Shown one piece after another: positions 1-9,601 of a stretch of DNA of 25,406 nt. The notes beneath the pieces were generated by a model, which was given only the letters and a program-made list of their open reading frames with translations, was not told the origin of the DNA and searched no databases. Each line of letters starts with the position of its first letter. The stretch's first letter is position 1. The stretch lies in NCBI GenBank assembly GCA_032718475.1, contig JAUCBJ010005921.1:1-25406 (forward strand), read 5' to 3'. This stretch comes from Nemertoderma westbladi. Taxonomy: Eukaryota; Xenacoelomorpha; Nemertodermatida; Nemertodermatidae. The translations under genes and the position numbers were made by a program.

Positions 1-1395
1 CTAGACGGTTCTACGCCTCTATCTGAGTCGCAGATAGTTACATCTAATAAACTGTCTGACAGGTTCTGCTTAGTATCAGACATGTTTATGTATACAGTTG
101 AATGTCTACTGCTGTATTACAGTCTGAGCAAGTCTAGTAACTCAGTATTAACTGCTAGCCTAGTAATTAATTACCGATACTGCTACTCAGTGTAGTAGGA
201 TATATATATAATATATTAGAACACCGGTATGCTTATAGTATATATAACTATTATTACAGACTAGGTTTATCACAGAATACCGGTATGATTTTAGCACAAA
301 TATATATAGATATATAATAGGCCTATCGGGAATACCGGTATACAGCTTACAGTTTGTAGTATATATAATTCTGGACTAGAATTAATTACAAGTACCGGTA
401 TAATTTCAGCCTAAATTTATAGAAATAAAGATAATAGGCCTATCGTAAATACCGGTATATCAATTATTTTAAATAATTGAATTTCTGAATTTTAGGGTTA
501 CTTGGTTACTTTACTTACTTTATTACCGCTATTTGAGCAGTAGACCAACTGATATGGAGACCTAATGGTTGTATGGTAGGCCTACTATTTATAAATCGTT
601 AGATTTGATTTATAATATATATATACCCGTTTTAATGGGTTTTGTCAATGTTTGAAATAAATGTTATTATTTCTGGGGAGTAATCACTACACAAAGCGGT
701 GCGCTTTCAGTGAAGTGTTACTTATAGGACACTAAAACAAATAATTCTAATTTACCTAAGTTACTTAATACTACAAATTACGTACAATTCGGGTGAGATT
801 ACAATCTCTAAATAAACACAAAAATTTACAAAAAACACAAAATACGAATTTTTAGGGTAATTTTACAAGAAGTCTACAAACCAGCCTAACAAAGGGTTAG
901 AAATCTGGTTATTACAACGGACAGGGTACTACGGTATTTGAAATAATAAGTAGTAGTAAATACACTGCGTTGTCCAGATAGGCAAATACCACCGCCTGAC
1001 GACCTATAGCCGTATCGCTATAGGTTCTACGTTATGTATCACGGAGTGTTCCTACCTAGAAGTTAATAGAGCTAATCGAACGTGCCTATCAACCACTTTA
1101 CAACACAAATATAATGCCTACACTAATTACTTTCGGAAAGCACTGTACACTAAACCCTAAATTAGGTACGAGTACTTGTACAACATATAATCAGTAGTTA
1201 AATATACTTGAACAGCTAAAAGAACCACGGCATCTGCTGGAGTGACCGATGCACAAAATCACCAGTCTTTACCTACGCCAAGCAGCCCGTGTAGTACCGG
1301 GGTTAATTTAACTATAGCGGTATGTATAACAAACACAATTACTGTAGGAACAAACTTGGGGAATGAATGTTGCGGATAATCGCATAAACTCTGAA
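1..1395. other. Non-coding AT-rich flank
   Basis: I see no open reading frame of useful length and no RNA gene here. The stretch holds (TA)n-rich runs, a diverged TACCGGTA-centred tandem repeat annotated separately at about 223-458, and several TAGGCCTA words. The rest, about 480-1395, shows no structure I can assign. Confidence 0.6.
215..458. repeat. Diverged ~57-bp tandem repeat centred on ACCGGTAT
   Basis: The word ACCGGTA(T) starts at 223, 279, 334, 394 and 451, giving spacings of 56, 55, 60 and 57 bp. Alternate units also share ATAGGCCTATCG at about 317 and 434 (117 bp apart), which suggests a two-unit higher-order repeat. Units are separated by diverged AT-rich sequence, so the array is old. 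Confidence 0.6.
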
Positions 1396-2262
1396 TAATA
1401 AATATTACGCTACGCGTACAAACCACTCAAACAAAATGCAGACCAAACACTGACAGACTACTATCAAGCCTAAATAAACTACAGGACATGCAGACTCCGA
1501 AATGATTAGGTAGTATGCGTTCTAACCCAGTAGTACGACTTATTCTTTAGTTGGGGGTTTACCTTACAGCATTCGCTGCCCCTACTTCCTAACCGTTCTT
1601 TATCGGACAAGTGATCTACACACGCTGCAATCCGTTCAGACCTAACAACAGCCAGACAACTATCCAGCCTATAAATTATCTAAATAAATATTATACGCTA
1701 CCCGTACAGACTTACACAAACAAAGTACAGACTAAACGATGGCAGACTACTCTCAAGCCTAAATAAACTACAGGACATGCAGACTCCGAAATGATTAGGT
1801 AGTATGCATTCTAACCCAGTAGTACGACTTATTCTTTAGTTGGGGGTTTACCTTACAGCATTCGCTGCCCCTACTTCCTAACCGTTCTTTATCGGACAAG
1901 TGATCTACACACGCTGCAATCCGTTCAGACCTAACAACAGCCAGACAACTATCCAGCCTACAAATTATCTAAATAAATATTATACGCTACCCGTACAGAC
2001 TTACACAAACAAAGTACAGACTAAACGATGGCAGACTACTCTCAAGCCTAAATAAACTACAGGACATGCAGACTCCGAAATGATTAGGTAGTATGCGTTC
2101 TAACCCAGTAGTACGACTTATTCTTTAATTGGGGGTTTACCTTACAGCTTTTGCTGCCCCTACTTCCTAACCGTTCTTTATCGGACAGATGATCTACACA
2201 CACTGCAATCCGTTCAGACTTAACAACAATCAGACAACAGTCAAGCCTACAAATTATCTGTA
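1396..2262. repeat. 289-bp tandem repeat, three copies
   Basis: The anchor ACAGGACATGCAGACTCCGA starts at 1481, 1770 and 2059, exactly 289 bp apart each time. Copies 1-2 and 2-3 are nearly identical across most of their length; the left half of the first copy (about 1396-1470) and the right end of the third (about 2215-2262) are more diverged, as expected at array edges. No frame stays open through the unit and I recognise no RNA gene in either strand. It could be a satellite fragment or the internal repeat of a larger mobile element. Confidence 0.9.
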
Positions 2263-2434
2263 CAATCTGAGCGGGCTTACACGCCTTCTGCTCAATACTG
2301 GCCTACAAATAAATAAAACTGACAGAAATAGGCCTAAGTAAAATCCCAATAAAAACCAGGCGTCCCCGATTAATTATTAAGACCTACCGGCATATAATAA
2401 TCAAATCGAATAATACTGCTGTACCTGTACTGTA

Positions 2435-2580
2435 AGTACCGGTTCGGACAGTTGGGCCTACGGACGTACAGAAGTACCGGTTCTGGCAGTTGGACCTACG
2501 GGCCTACAGCAGTACCGGTTCTGGCAGTTGGGCCTACTGACCTACAGATACACCGTTCAGGTTTACCGGTTGACCGGTAC
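2435..2580. repeat. 38-bp minisatellite, about 3.5 copies
   Basis: AGTACCGG starts at 2435, 2473 and 2511 (38-bp period), each followed by a GGACAGTTGGGCCTAC-like segment. A degraded fourth copy continues to about 2580. The unit again combines ACCGGT and GGCCTA, the two palindromic words common elsewhere in the window. Confidence 0.8.
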
Positions 2581-4213
2581 TCCCAACTTTATTGCTTACT
2601 GCAATAAAGAAGCTATATCCGTTATTGTTCGCGCTTTCAGACCTTTGGCAGTTTAACCCGCCAAATTATGATGTCTTCTAGATAATAAATCACTTTTAGT
2701 CTATGACAAGTATTTAATTCACTACACTAGTCGAAACCAATCTGTGCGCGATCATTCACCCGCTGGATATACCCGGGAGATTGGGTTCGACGGCTTAATC
2801 TTATTGCTATGTAAGCTTAATGTATTATTCGACTGACAGTATTATATAATCTCTGACAATATTATTCACCTTCGGGGAATATTAACAGTTCCTTTAGGAC
2901 GTGGCGCTTTATCTATACAAACAGAGTTATGACTTAAACTACTCACAACGATATGGCTTAGTTATAATTCACATATATGGCGCATTCTTTAGGAAATGCT
3001 TCGTTATCAGGATCACTCATACACAATGCTGCACAATACTGCACACTGATCTGCCGATCTTCACTGATTTTAGTTATATATAAAAGGAACACGGACCGAC
3101 TCATGTAGGGTCTATCAAATAACATTAGATTCACTTCAAACCACTTTAACATAAGTCACAATCGTTTTATGTAACCTTTCTCTCTTACCTTCGGTATATC
3201 AAGAATATTGGGTTTCGGGGTTATTTATCGTTATTCCAAATATAATAATTCATCAACCATATTATGAAGAACTGACAGTAAATAGCAGTATAACAATATA
3301 AAAGTATGCACAGTGATTCAGTGTGGATTGTTTGGTTTGTTTTGTTGTCAGTTTGATAACGGATATATGCCCTTTATAATTAAGCCTACTAGTGTTAGAC
3401 TAAAACAGAAAAGCACAAAATATTTACAAGCCGTTCTCTCCTGGCTCAGGAAAGAAAGACCAACAACACTGAAAACTGATAAGAATAACCTTATTTACAA
3501 AGGCTTCCACCCAACACAGAGAAAGAGCATACAGATAGGAAAATTCAGTTCAGTAGATCTGTGATAGGTCGAAATCAAAATCAACTCAAATCTTATTGGC
3601 AGATACTTTCCCAAGCTGGTTGGACAATCAAACGTAGCCCAGATCCCTTCGCACAGCGAATCAGCCAATCAGCCGGTTGCTTGCGCTATTCGAATTATAG
3701 ATCCCCTTTTTAGAGTATTCTAGCGACTGGGGGGAACTGGTTAGCAAGGCAAACGAATCAGTTATCCCACAAAAGCTTTTACACATCTCAATGACCAGTT
3801 TCAATGCAGCAGGACGATTATAGAGTTTAGCTGGAGATGTTCAATCAGTAGTGAGTGTAGCTGAAGATGTTAATGGTGAAGCAATGACAAATCGAGATTT
3901 ATCTGTTTTAGAAGTCTAAAATAACAATGAGATGATGATGGAACAGGACTTCAGTCGGTAATTGTAGAAAGTGTTGAGCCAATAATAATAATTGAGAAGG
4001 GATTGTTTTATCTCTTAGGCCTACGGATTCTCATAGCACCAATCTTGAGTATGACACTCTACCGGATTCTATGGCAATCAATAGCGGGGTAAATGACGAA
4101 CAATCAATGCTGACGGAAGATGGTGAACATGAATTAGTTTCCAACAGGCAGGATGACCACGATCCAGACAGCGCAAACAGTTATAAAAATAGGGAGTCTG
4201 GGCTGTCCAATGG
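2581..4213. other. No recognisable gene
   Basis: Short open stretches occur, for example 3313-3564 (which opens at GTG, not ATG) and 4071-4259. Neither contains a domain I recognise. The frame read at 4071-4259 is acidic and low in information, is open only from about 4000, and ends where the LINE fragment begins. Two CCAAT-type words occur at about 3590-3670, but no transcript can be tied to them. Confidence 0.5.
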
Positions 4214-4750
4214 AATAAAACGGAATCGAAAGGTTCGATTCTATTCAGAGCAGCAGTAGAACCAGTACTCCTATATGGGAGTCTATGCTGGCTTCTAACT
4301 GCAGAGGATACCAAATCTCTGGATGGCACTTTCACAAGCATGATGCGCCGGGTTCATTGTGTCAAGTACGATGAACACATCTCCAATCAGACTCTATACA
4401 ACATTGGAGGAAACATCCATTAGTCTTCCTTAGCTTGACACTTGACTTGAATCGCCTCCGCTTTGCAGGACATTGCTTTCGCCGTGAGGACGAGCCAGTG
4501 CATAATATTGTACTTTGGCGAATAAATGAACATGGTGGACAGCCCATGCCTTTCTTGGGACGCCTGTTAGAGGCGTATCTACACACTGGCCTTGAAGATG
4601 CGAATGATCTAGCAAATGTCATGGGTGCGGGTGGTAGGGAGATGTGACAGTGCAATTTTGTTGACAAGCCGGCACAGCATTATTTATATATATGTAATAC
4701 ATAATAATGCAGTTGCAATGCAGCATGCTGATAGTAGAAGTAGTAATTAT
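4214..4750 (+). pseudogene. LINE fragment A: C-terminal end of a non-LTR reverse transcriptase
   Basis: From 4241 one frame reads LFRAAVEPVLLYGSLCW, then a decayed continuation with MMRRVHCVKYDEHISNQTLY. After a stop at about 4421 another frame, from 4435, carries LNRLRFAGHCFRREDEPVHN. This order (VLLYG..CW, MxRRVxxV, H.tN..LY, RLRFAGHCxRR.DEPV) is the conserved segment downstream of the polymerase core in many LINE proteins. The catalytic core and endonuclease are absent, so this is a 5'-truncated copy, and stops and frame changes make it non-functional. Homology with fragment B at 7605-7869 runs past the coding end through an AATGCAG(C/T)TGCAAT segment to about 4745, which marks the probable element 3' end. 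Confidence 0.75.
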
Positions 4751-5300
4751 AAAAATAATTGTAATATTACAGTGTTTCTAATATAAGAGCTTTGCTTTAT
4801 TTGACCCTTAGACCCACTAATAAGTCATTGAATGGGCTAGACTGTATCTGATAAAACCCCACAAGCTAAAGATAACCCCCCTTAATTGTATGTTCTAACC
4901 TAACTATTTTGTTTCACAATCTGGCAAAACAACAGATATCAAATTAAATGGTCTAAAATGCGATCTACCTCTAAAAATATGTGCCCAAACATATTATACG
5001 CTATTTTAGATTATATATAGTCAAAAATTAGATCACATTACTCAAGATTTCTTAAAATATTCAGTTTTTTTCGTTTTTCTCAAAACTACAAAAATCGACT
5101 TAGGGGGTTTTGTCGAATTACCGACGATATTGCTTGCTGTATTGTGCTAGTGCTACTGTAGTGCTAGTGTTTGTACTTATATTTTTATCTATATCTAATA
5201 CCTATTATATATTCGGTTATATATTTTTATCTATCTATATCTGATACGTATTATTCTATATTCGGGTTTATATCGCGGGTAAAAGGGAATTTGGTAAAAA
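4751..5300. other. AT-rich intergenic stretch with a degenerate local duplication
   Basis: No gene is visible. At about 5180-5270 a 42-46-bp segment (ATTTTTATCTATATCT and following) is duplicated with changes. The remainder is AT-rich. Confidence 0.5.
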
Positions 5301-5302
5301 GT

Positions 5303-5835
5303 AGGGATGTGCCAGATTGACTATTTTCAAACCGGCCAGGCCGGAGCCGGATGTGTAAAAAAAAATCCGGCCAGAATTCCGGCCAAGCCGGATTTTTTTA
5401 ATATATCACCACTTTTTTCCTTTACGTTTTCCTTTATGGTGGGAGGGAGGGTACCACGTCATTTGGTCCTTCGGGCGTTAGGTCCTGAATCGAGAGATAT
5501 GGAACCTAACGTGCTGGATCATCATCAGCAAGGTCATGATAAGGACTTTGACTTTAAGAATTCAGAAGTAGATTAGTAAGTATATGTCAATTATCCCAAC
5601 TAAACGGGACGAGAAGAGCGTTTTGCGTTGGTGGGCTGCAAATAAGGAATCATTTCCTAATATTTACAAATACTTGTACATGTATTTAGTAGCACTAGCG
5701 TCTTCAATTTATTCCGAGCGAATATTAGTAGAGGCTGGTAATGTATTTGATGAGAAACGCTCTCGTCTACTTCTGGATCGTGGAGAGAAACTAATATTTT
5801 TGTTCCAAACCCTACGCAGATTTGATATTTGATAT
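5303..5835 (+). mobile_element. Internally deleted hAT DNA transposon remnant
   Basis: TAGGGATGTGCCAGATTGAC at 5303-5322 resembles a hAT 5' terminal inverted repeat (YAGGGATG type). It is followed by CCGGCC-rich subterminal DNA containing a perfect 13-bp-arm inverted repeat (5359-5371 with 5387-5399). Only about 260 bp then separate this from a transposase C-terminus, so most of a normal hAT transposase gene is missing. I found no matching 3' terminal repeat after 5835, so the right end is uncertain or lost. Confidence 0.55.
5584..5835 (+). pseudogene. hAT transposase C-terminal dimerisation domain (fragment)
   Basis: This 82-residue open frame matches the hAT family C-terminal dimerisation region. 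LRWWAANKESFPNIYKYLYM at residues 15-34 corresponds to the family's WW..N...FP.L...A..YL. SIYSERILVEAGNVFDEKRS at about residues 41-60 corresponds to S..SER.FS.AGN....KR, and LLLDRGEKLIFL at 61-72 corresponds to L.....E.LIFL. In intact hAT proteins this helix set mediates oligomerisation and completes the fold carrying the final catalytic Glu. The zinc finger, RNase H-like core and insertion domain are all absent, so it is a relic. Domesticated ZBED-type use cannot be excluded, but nothing here suggests it. Confidence 0.8.
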
Positions 5836-6166
5836 AATGGATTGATTTGATAAATAAAGTGCAAATTGAAAAATAGAACGAAGTAATACAGTAGCTGTAG
5901 TTTTTGAGTTAAATTCTGAGTTAAATTGGATTTACTAGAGTTTCTAAATTGCCTGTCGAATTCTCGAATATATAAACTTGTCATTCACGGCGGTAAGCTT
6001 ATCAATTTATAACAATACCTAGAGCAAACATCAACACTGGCGCGCTGGGACAATATAATAATTATCGACTAGTTATAATTAGTATATGGGTACACATGTA
6101 CTATTTATTATATATTAAGTGTTAGTGAGGCTGAGCCCAATCAAATACAAATATTCTTGGTAAAAA
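5836..6166. other. No recognisable feature
   Basis: AT-rich DNA follows the hAT fragment. I saw no transposon 3' terminal repeat, gene or RNA. Confidence 0.5.
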
Positions 6167-6297
6167 GTCAGCTCAGCTCGAAAGCTCAAAAAATCAGTCA
6201 GCTCAGCTCGAAAGCTCAAAAAATCAGTCAGCTCAGCTCGAAAGCTCAAAAAATCAGTCAGCTCAGCTCGAAAGCTCAAAAAATCAGTCAGCTCAGC
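6167..6297. repeat. 30-bp minisatellite, four identical copies plus a partial
   Basis: Units start at 6167, 6197, 6227 and 6257 and a fifth, 11-bp partial begins at 6287. The unit opens GTCAGCTCAGCTCGAAAGCT and ends CAAAAAATCA. The full copies are identical, which implies recent expansion. Because 30 is divisible by three, the minus strand stays open and would encode a repeated ELTDFLSFRA decapeptide, but there is no support for translation. Confidence 0.95.
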
Positions 6298-7604
6298 AAG
6301 TAGATAGTCATAAAATGATAGCTCTGCTTTAGACTTTATCATATTCATAATATGAATGAATATGATACAAATAATGAAAAAACTGTATTGTATTCCATTG
6401 TATTTGCTTATGTTTAAATTTAAAAGAAAATTTATTTTGATGCTTTTTTTTCGAAAATTTACATTAACACGTTAACTGCGGATTGAGCACCGGTGCAAAA
6501 TTCGTGTTTTAACTTTACTGCGGCAGGTTTTACTCCCTTTTACTCAGAGTATAGCGGAATTGAATTTTGGACATTTTTGCCATAGGTCCAAGGTCTGTTT
6601 AAAGGGCACGTATGTTTGTGATAAAAATTGGAAAAAAATCCATTCTGGATTACAAATGATCTTTTAGTTCTTGAGTTATATGTAGCTGTCAGTCTGCCTG
6701 CCAGTCGGTCTTTCTGACAAAATTAAGGGAAGCACAAGCATTGTACCATGTTTCAATTTTTAATCTCAGGTATAATGTTTCATGGATTCTAGAATGTTTC
6801 TTTCTGCCTAGGCCTGCCTGTCTGTCTATTTGCATTCCGGAAATGAATCACCGAGCAGGAAAACCTTTTTAACTACAATTTTAGCGATGTCGTGTGCTTT
6901 CGTAAATTTTGACAGATAGACGGACAGATTATCTGATAAACAGACAGTCTGGAAACTATCCAACGTTAAAAATATCCCTCCATTTAACAAAAATCGGCGG
7001 CGATTATTTATTCATAATATGAAAACTATTGAAGATGAGTCCACAAAAACATAGAAAATGACCAAACCATTTATTTTAAAAAATAATTTAATCGAAATAC
7101 GGAAAACTATATATTACCGGTAATATATTTTGTAAGATAATTTTCGGTGTATAATTTCATGGTGGTAAATTCCAGCTTGTTCTTGTCTCTTGAATCTATT
7201 CGCTAAAATCATGTGATATGTCCAGTCCATCCATGCATGCCATGCCTGTAATTTCACATTTGCTCACATGTTCCATTGGTAGTACTGCTGTACTGGGAAG
7301 GCGTTACCAGTAATATGGGAATCTTTACACGTTCGTGGTGCATTCGCGCAGAACGAACTAATCAAGCTTATCATATGGGTAACCACTATTGCAACCGTTG
7401 ATTAATTTCATAACCAAAAAATTAATACCGATACTATACAATACAATATATACCAAGTTATTAATTAGTCTTCAAGCATTTGCCGAAAGACCGACACTCC
7501 AACAGACGGACAACGGTTATAATAGCGGTATCCGTATGCTTAGCTGGCTTACTTACTACGTCACTCAACCCACAATATTTTGTATTACCTAGTAGTGAGC
7601 TATA
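6298..7604. other. Gene-free AT-rich stretch
   Basis: It contains a 12-bp-arm hairpin (6337-6348 with 6356-6367), CTGT/GACA-rich patches at about 6680-6960 (CTGCCTGTCTGTC type), and the word TTAACACGTTAACTGCGG at about 6464. No gene, RNA or complete mobile element could be delimited. Confidence 0.5.
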
Positions 7605-7869
7605 TTGACGATAAATGTTACTACTACTAGGATCGGCATGCTGAATTGCAGCTGCATTTTTAAGAATGCTGTGCCGGCTTGTCGACAAAATTGCGAAGCC
7701 ACAACTCCCTATCACCCACGACATTTGCTAGATCATCCGCATCTTCAAGGCCAGTGTCCTATAAGATGCATCTCAAGAAAGTCATGGGCTGTCCACCATG
7801 CTTATTCACTCCATGAGGCTGCCAAAGTACAAGATTATGCACTGGCTGGTCCTCGCGGCGAAAGCAATA
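7605..7869 (-). pseudogene. LINE fragment B: inverted second copy of fragment A's 3' end
   Basis: Read on the minus strand, this aligns with 4471-4745. Shared blocks include a segment encoding CFRREDxPVHN, a stretch encoding KHGGQPM, the CACTGGCCTTGAAGATGCG run, MSWV..VG and a conserved TCRHSI-like end. Both copies then continue into the same AATGCAG(C/T)TGCAAT and GTAGTA-containing 3' tail. The homology begins abruptly at 7869 with CTTTCGCC, which is a 5' truncation point typical of LINE insertion. It is non-coding now because frames are broken. Confidence 0.75.
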
Positions 7870-8022
7870 TAAATGTTACCTATGTGTTGAAGATAATAAA
7901 TAATAGTGGATTTTACGATAATATACATAAATTACAATATTGAATTTGGTCACTTTTCTATAACATTCCGGCCTAGCATACTTAGTAATAATTAATACTG
8001 TAATAAGGCATTAATTTCAACG

Positions 8023-8775
8023 CTAGGGGTTAGTGTTAGTAATATCCTTCTGTGTAATCGCCTTCTCTCTGATTAAGGGTTTTTTCTTCAACTTTTTATC
8101 CTCCTTTCGTAACAGAGTTAATAGTATCTGGAATTTGGGCGAATCAGGATTAACCCGATACCCATACATCTGTTCCGCTTTCTGTAACAGCAATCTCCGT
8201 TTCTCCCGCACACTCTCAGCCCTTTCCTTATCGAGTCTCTTCTGTTTGTGCAGTTTCATTAAGGTGGCCGCTATTTTAGGTTTATTCTTAGCTATTTGTT
8301 CCTGAGTATTCTGAGCCTTCTCTTCAATGGCTCGCAACTCGCATCTTTTCTTCTCTAGTATATCTTCCAAAGGTTCTTCTAATTCTGCATCTTCCTTTAG
8401 CTCATCGAGTTCTACTTTACTTGGCCACAGTAGACAGGGATTGATTCCGGACGCCTTCCCGTACTGCGCGTATAGTTTACGGAAATATTGGGGACTCTTT
8501 AAGTATTCCTCTGCGAATATGGCCTGCGCGGTGGGTATAACCTTGACGTTTAGATCGGGATCGTGCCACTCCCATTTCTTAGCGTCGCCAGCAATCGGGA
8601 TCCGCTTAGGGTATTCCAACTCCTCGCCCGCGTTTATAATGAAACGTTTTCGTTTTCCCTTCAGGACGGCGGCTTGCCACCACGGAGTAATACTAATTGT
8701 TCTGGAAGTAAATTCTGGCCTGAATAATCGCCCGTTGAAAAGTATGTTTCGGATACGGATTACAGGGTAAAGCAT
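8023..8775 (-). CDS. GADD45GIP1: Mitochondrial large ribosomal subunit protein mL64 (CRIF1/GADD45GIP1 family)
   Basis: This 250-residue single-exon gene encodes a mitoribosome large-subunit protein that sits near the polypeptide exit tunnel and is needed for synthesis and membrane insertion of mitochondrially encoded OXPHOS subunits. The N-terminus (residues 1-30) is basic with hydroxylated residues and no acids before Glu21, fitting a mitochondrial presequence. Residues 105-119 (YGKASGINPCLLWPS) match the family's YG.ASG..P..LWP motif. Residues about 123-200 form a charged, heptad-like helix, and YGYRVNPDSPKFQ at 204-216 matches the YGYRVDPR.P.FQ signature. A lysine-rich tail follows. The human protein is slightly shorter (about 222 residues). 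The start is the first ATG of the frame; no intron is evident. In mammals a nuclear form has been described as a GADD45-interacting protein, which cannot be judged here. Confidence 0.85.
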   Translation of the reverse strand: MLYPVIRIRNILFNGRLFRPEFTSRTISITPWWQAAVLKGKRKRFIINAGEELEYPKRIPIAGDAKKWEWHDPDLNVKVIPTAQAIFAEEYLKSPQYFRKLYAQYGKASGINPCLLWPSKVELDELKEDAELEEPLEDILEKKRCELRAIEEKAQNTQEQIAKNKPKIAATLMKLHKQKRLDKERAESVREKRRLLLQKAEQMYGYRVNPDSPKFQILLTLLRKEDKKLKKKPLIREKAITQKDITNTNP

Positions 8776-8785
8776 TGTTGCCTAG

Positions 8786-8802
8786 CTACACCGGAAGGAG
8801 GG
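8786..8802 (-). promoter_or_regulatory. Possible ETS/GABP-type site upstream of mL64
   Basis: CACCGGAAGGAGG lies about 15-25 bp upstream of the mL64 start codon. CCGGAAG is the core bound by ETS factors such as GABP/NRF-2, which commonly sit close to transcription starts of nuclear genes for mitochondrial proteins. No TATA-like box is obvious nearby. A single short word has little specificity. Confidence 0.3.
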
Positions 8803-9466
8803 AGGTACGGCACCGCATAGTAGTATACCACAGTTACCAGTATACACTATACAGTACAGTACCGTAAGTACGTACTGTCTGACTGTACATCAGCTTTTTT
8901 CAGCTAGCTACAGTACGGTAATTCAAATTTCCCACCATCTCTGATGCTGAGGACTGGTCTGTAGTGGACAAGGCGTTGGTAGTGGAGTGGTGTAATTTTG
9001 GTAAAGGGGTAAAATTTAATTTTAAAATTTAATTCAAATACATGTAGGCCTATATATATTATTTGTATGGAATTAATTTTGCACTACTTAATCGCCAGGG
9101 CGACATATTTTACATATTGCAGTGCGACATTATTTCTCAGTATGTCATCCCTTCGCCATCCATTTTTACTATGTATTTCGTAAAAGCACTAGCTATTCTA
9201 TGTATTTTGAAAAAGTACTTGCTAACACAAAATCAAAATTACTGCTACCATCCTACTGGCAGAAAGTCAAATATTTTTTCTAGAACAAAAAACCTCACGA
9301 TAAAAGCCATTTTCATATGTAAAAAATTGGTCAAAAAGTGGGTACCCATAACATAGTAATGCCTGTACTGTATTTCCAGTACAGTATTTCACTGCGTCAT
9401 TATTAGGTTGTTCTAGAAATTTGAGTACATAACTACAAATAATTCCCCACAAATAAATAAAATTAG
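8803..9466. other. Non-coding upstream flank of mL64
   Basis: Repetitive GTAC/CAGTA-rich sequence at about 8820-8930 is followed by AT-rich DNA. The open stretch at 9063-9356 has no recognisable domain and a composition like its surroundings. Confidence 0.5.
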
Positions 9467-9601
9467 ATTCGCCATTGTTCATTAATTAGCACTTTAAAGC
9501 TTTTACGGCCCTCGTTTTATTATTTCCCTAGCTATCGATCGGGAAACAAAATCACTCGTGACGTAATGCTATAAAGTGCTATTTTATGAACAATGACGAA
9601 T
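9467..9601. mobile_element. Foldback MITE candidate, ~135 bp
   Basis: Positions 9467-9496 and 9572-9601 are inverted repeats of 30 bp with about 26 matches; the left arm begins ATTCGCCATTGTTCAT and the right arm ends ATGAACAATGACGAAT. The 75-bp interior has no coding potential. A target duplication is not clear beyond a possible TA. The size and terminal symmetry suit a small MITE; a hairpin RNA locus is an alternative. Confidence 0.5.

Noticed and set aside
3313-3564. Open frame of 83 codons near 3.3-3.6 kb
   Set aside because: It begins at GTG, has no recognisable domain, and its composition matches the surrounding AT-rich DNA.
4071-4259. Acidic 62-codon open frame with an ATG
   Set aside because: No domain, no conservation signal available, and it stops at the start of LINE fragment A in a different frame from the LINE coding sequence.
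4225-4260. GGTTCGATTC as a tRNA T-loop or SINE B box
   Set aside because: No cloverleaf or A box at the right distance, and the sequence lies in the LINE coding frame.
6460-6485. TTAACACGTTAACTGCGG as a piggyBac-type terminus
   Set aside because: No matching inverted end with TTAA was found within reach on either side.
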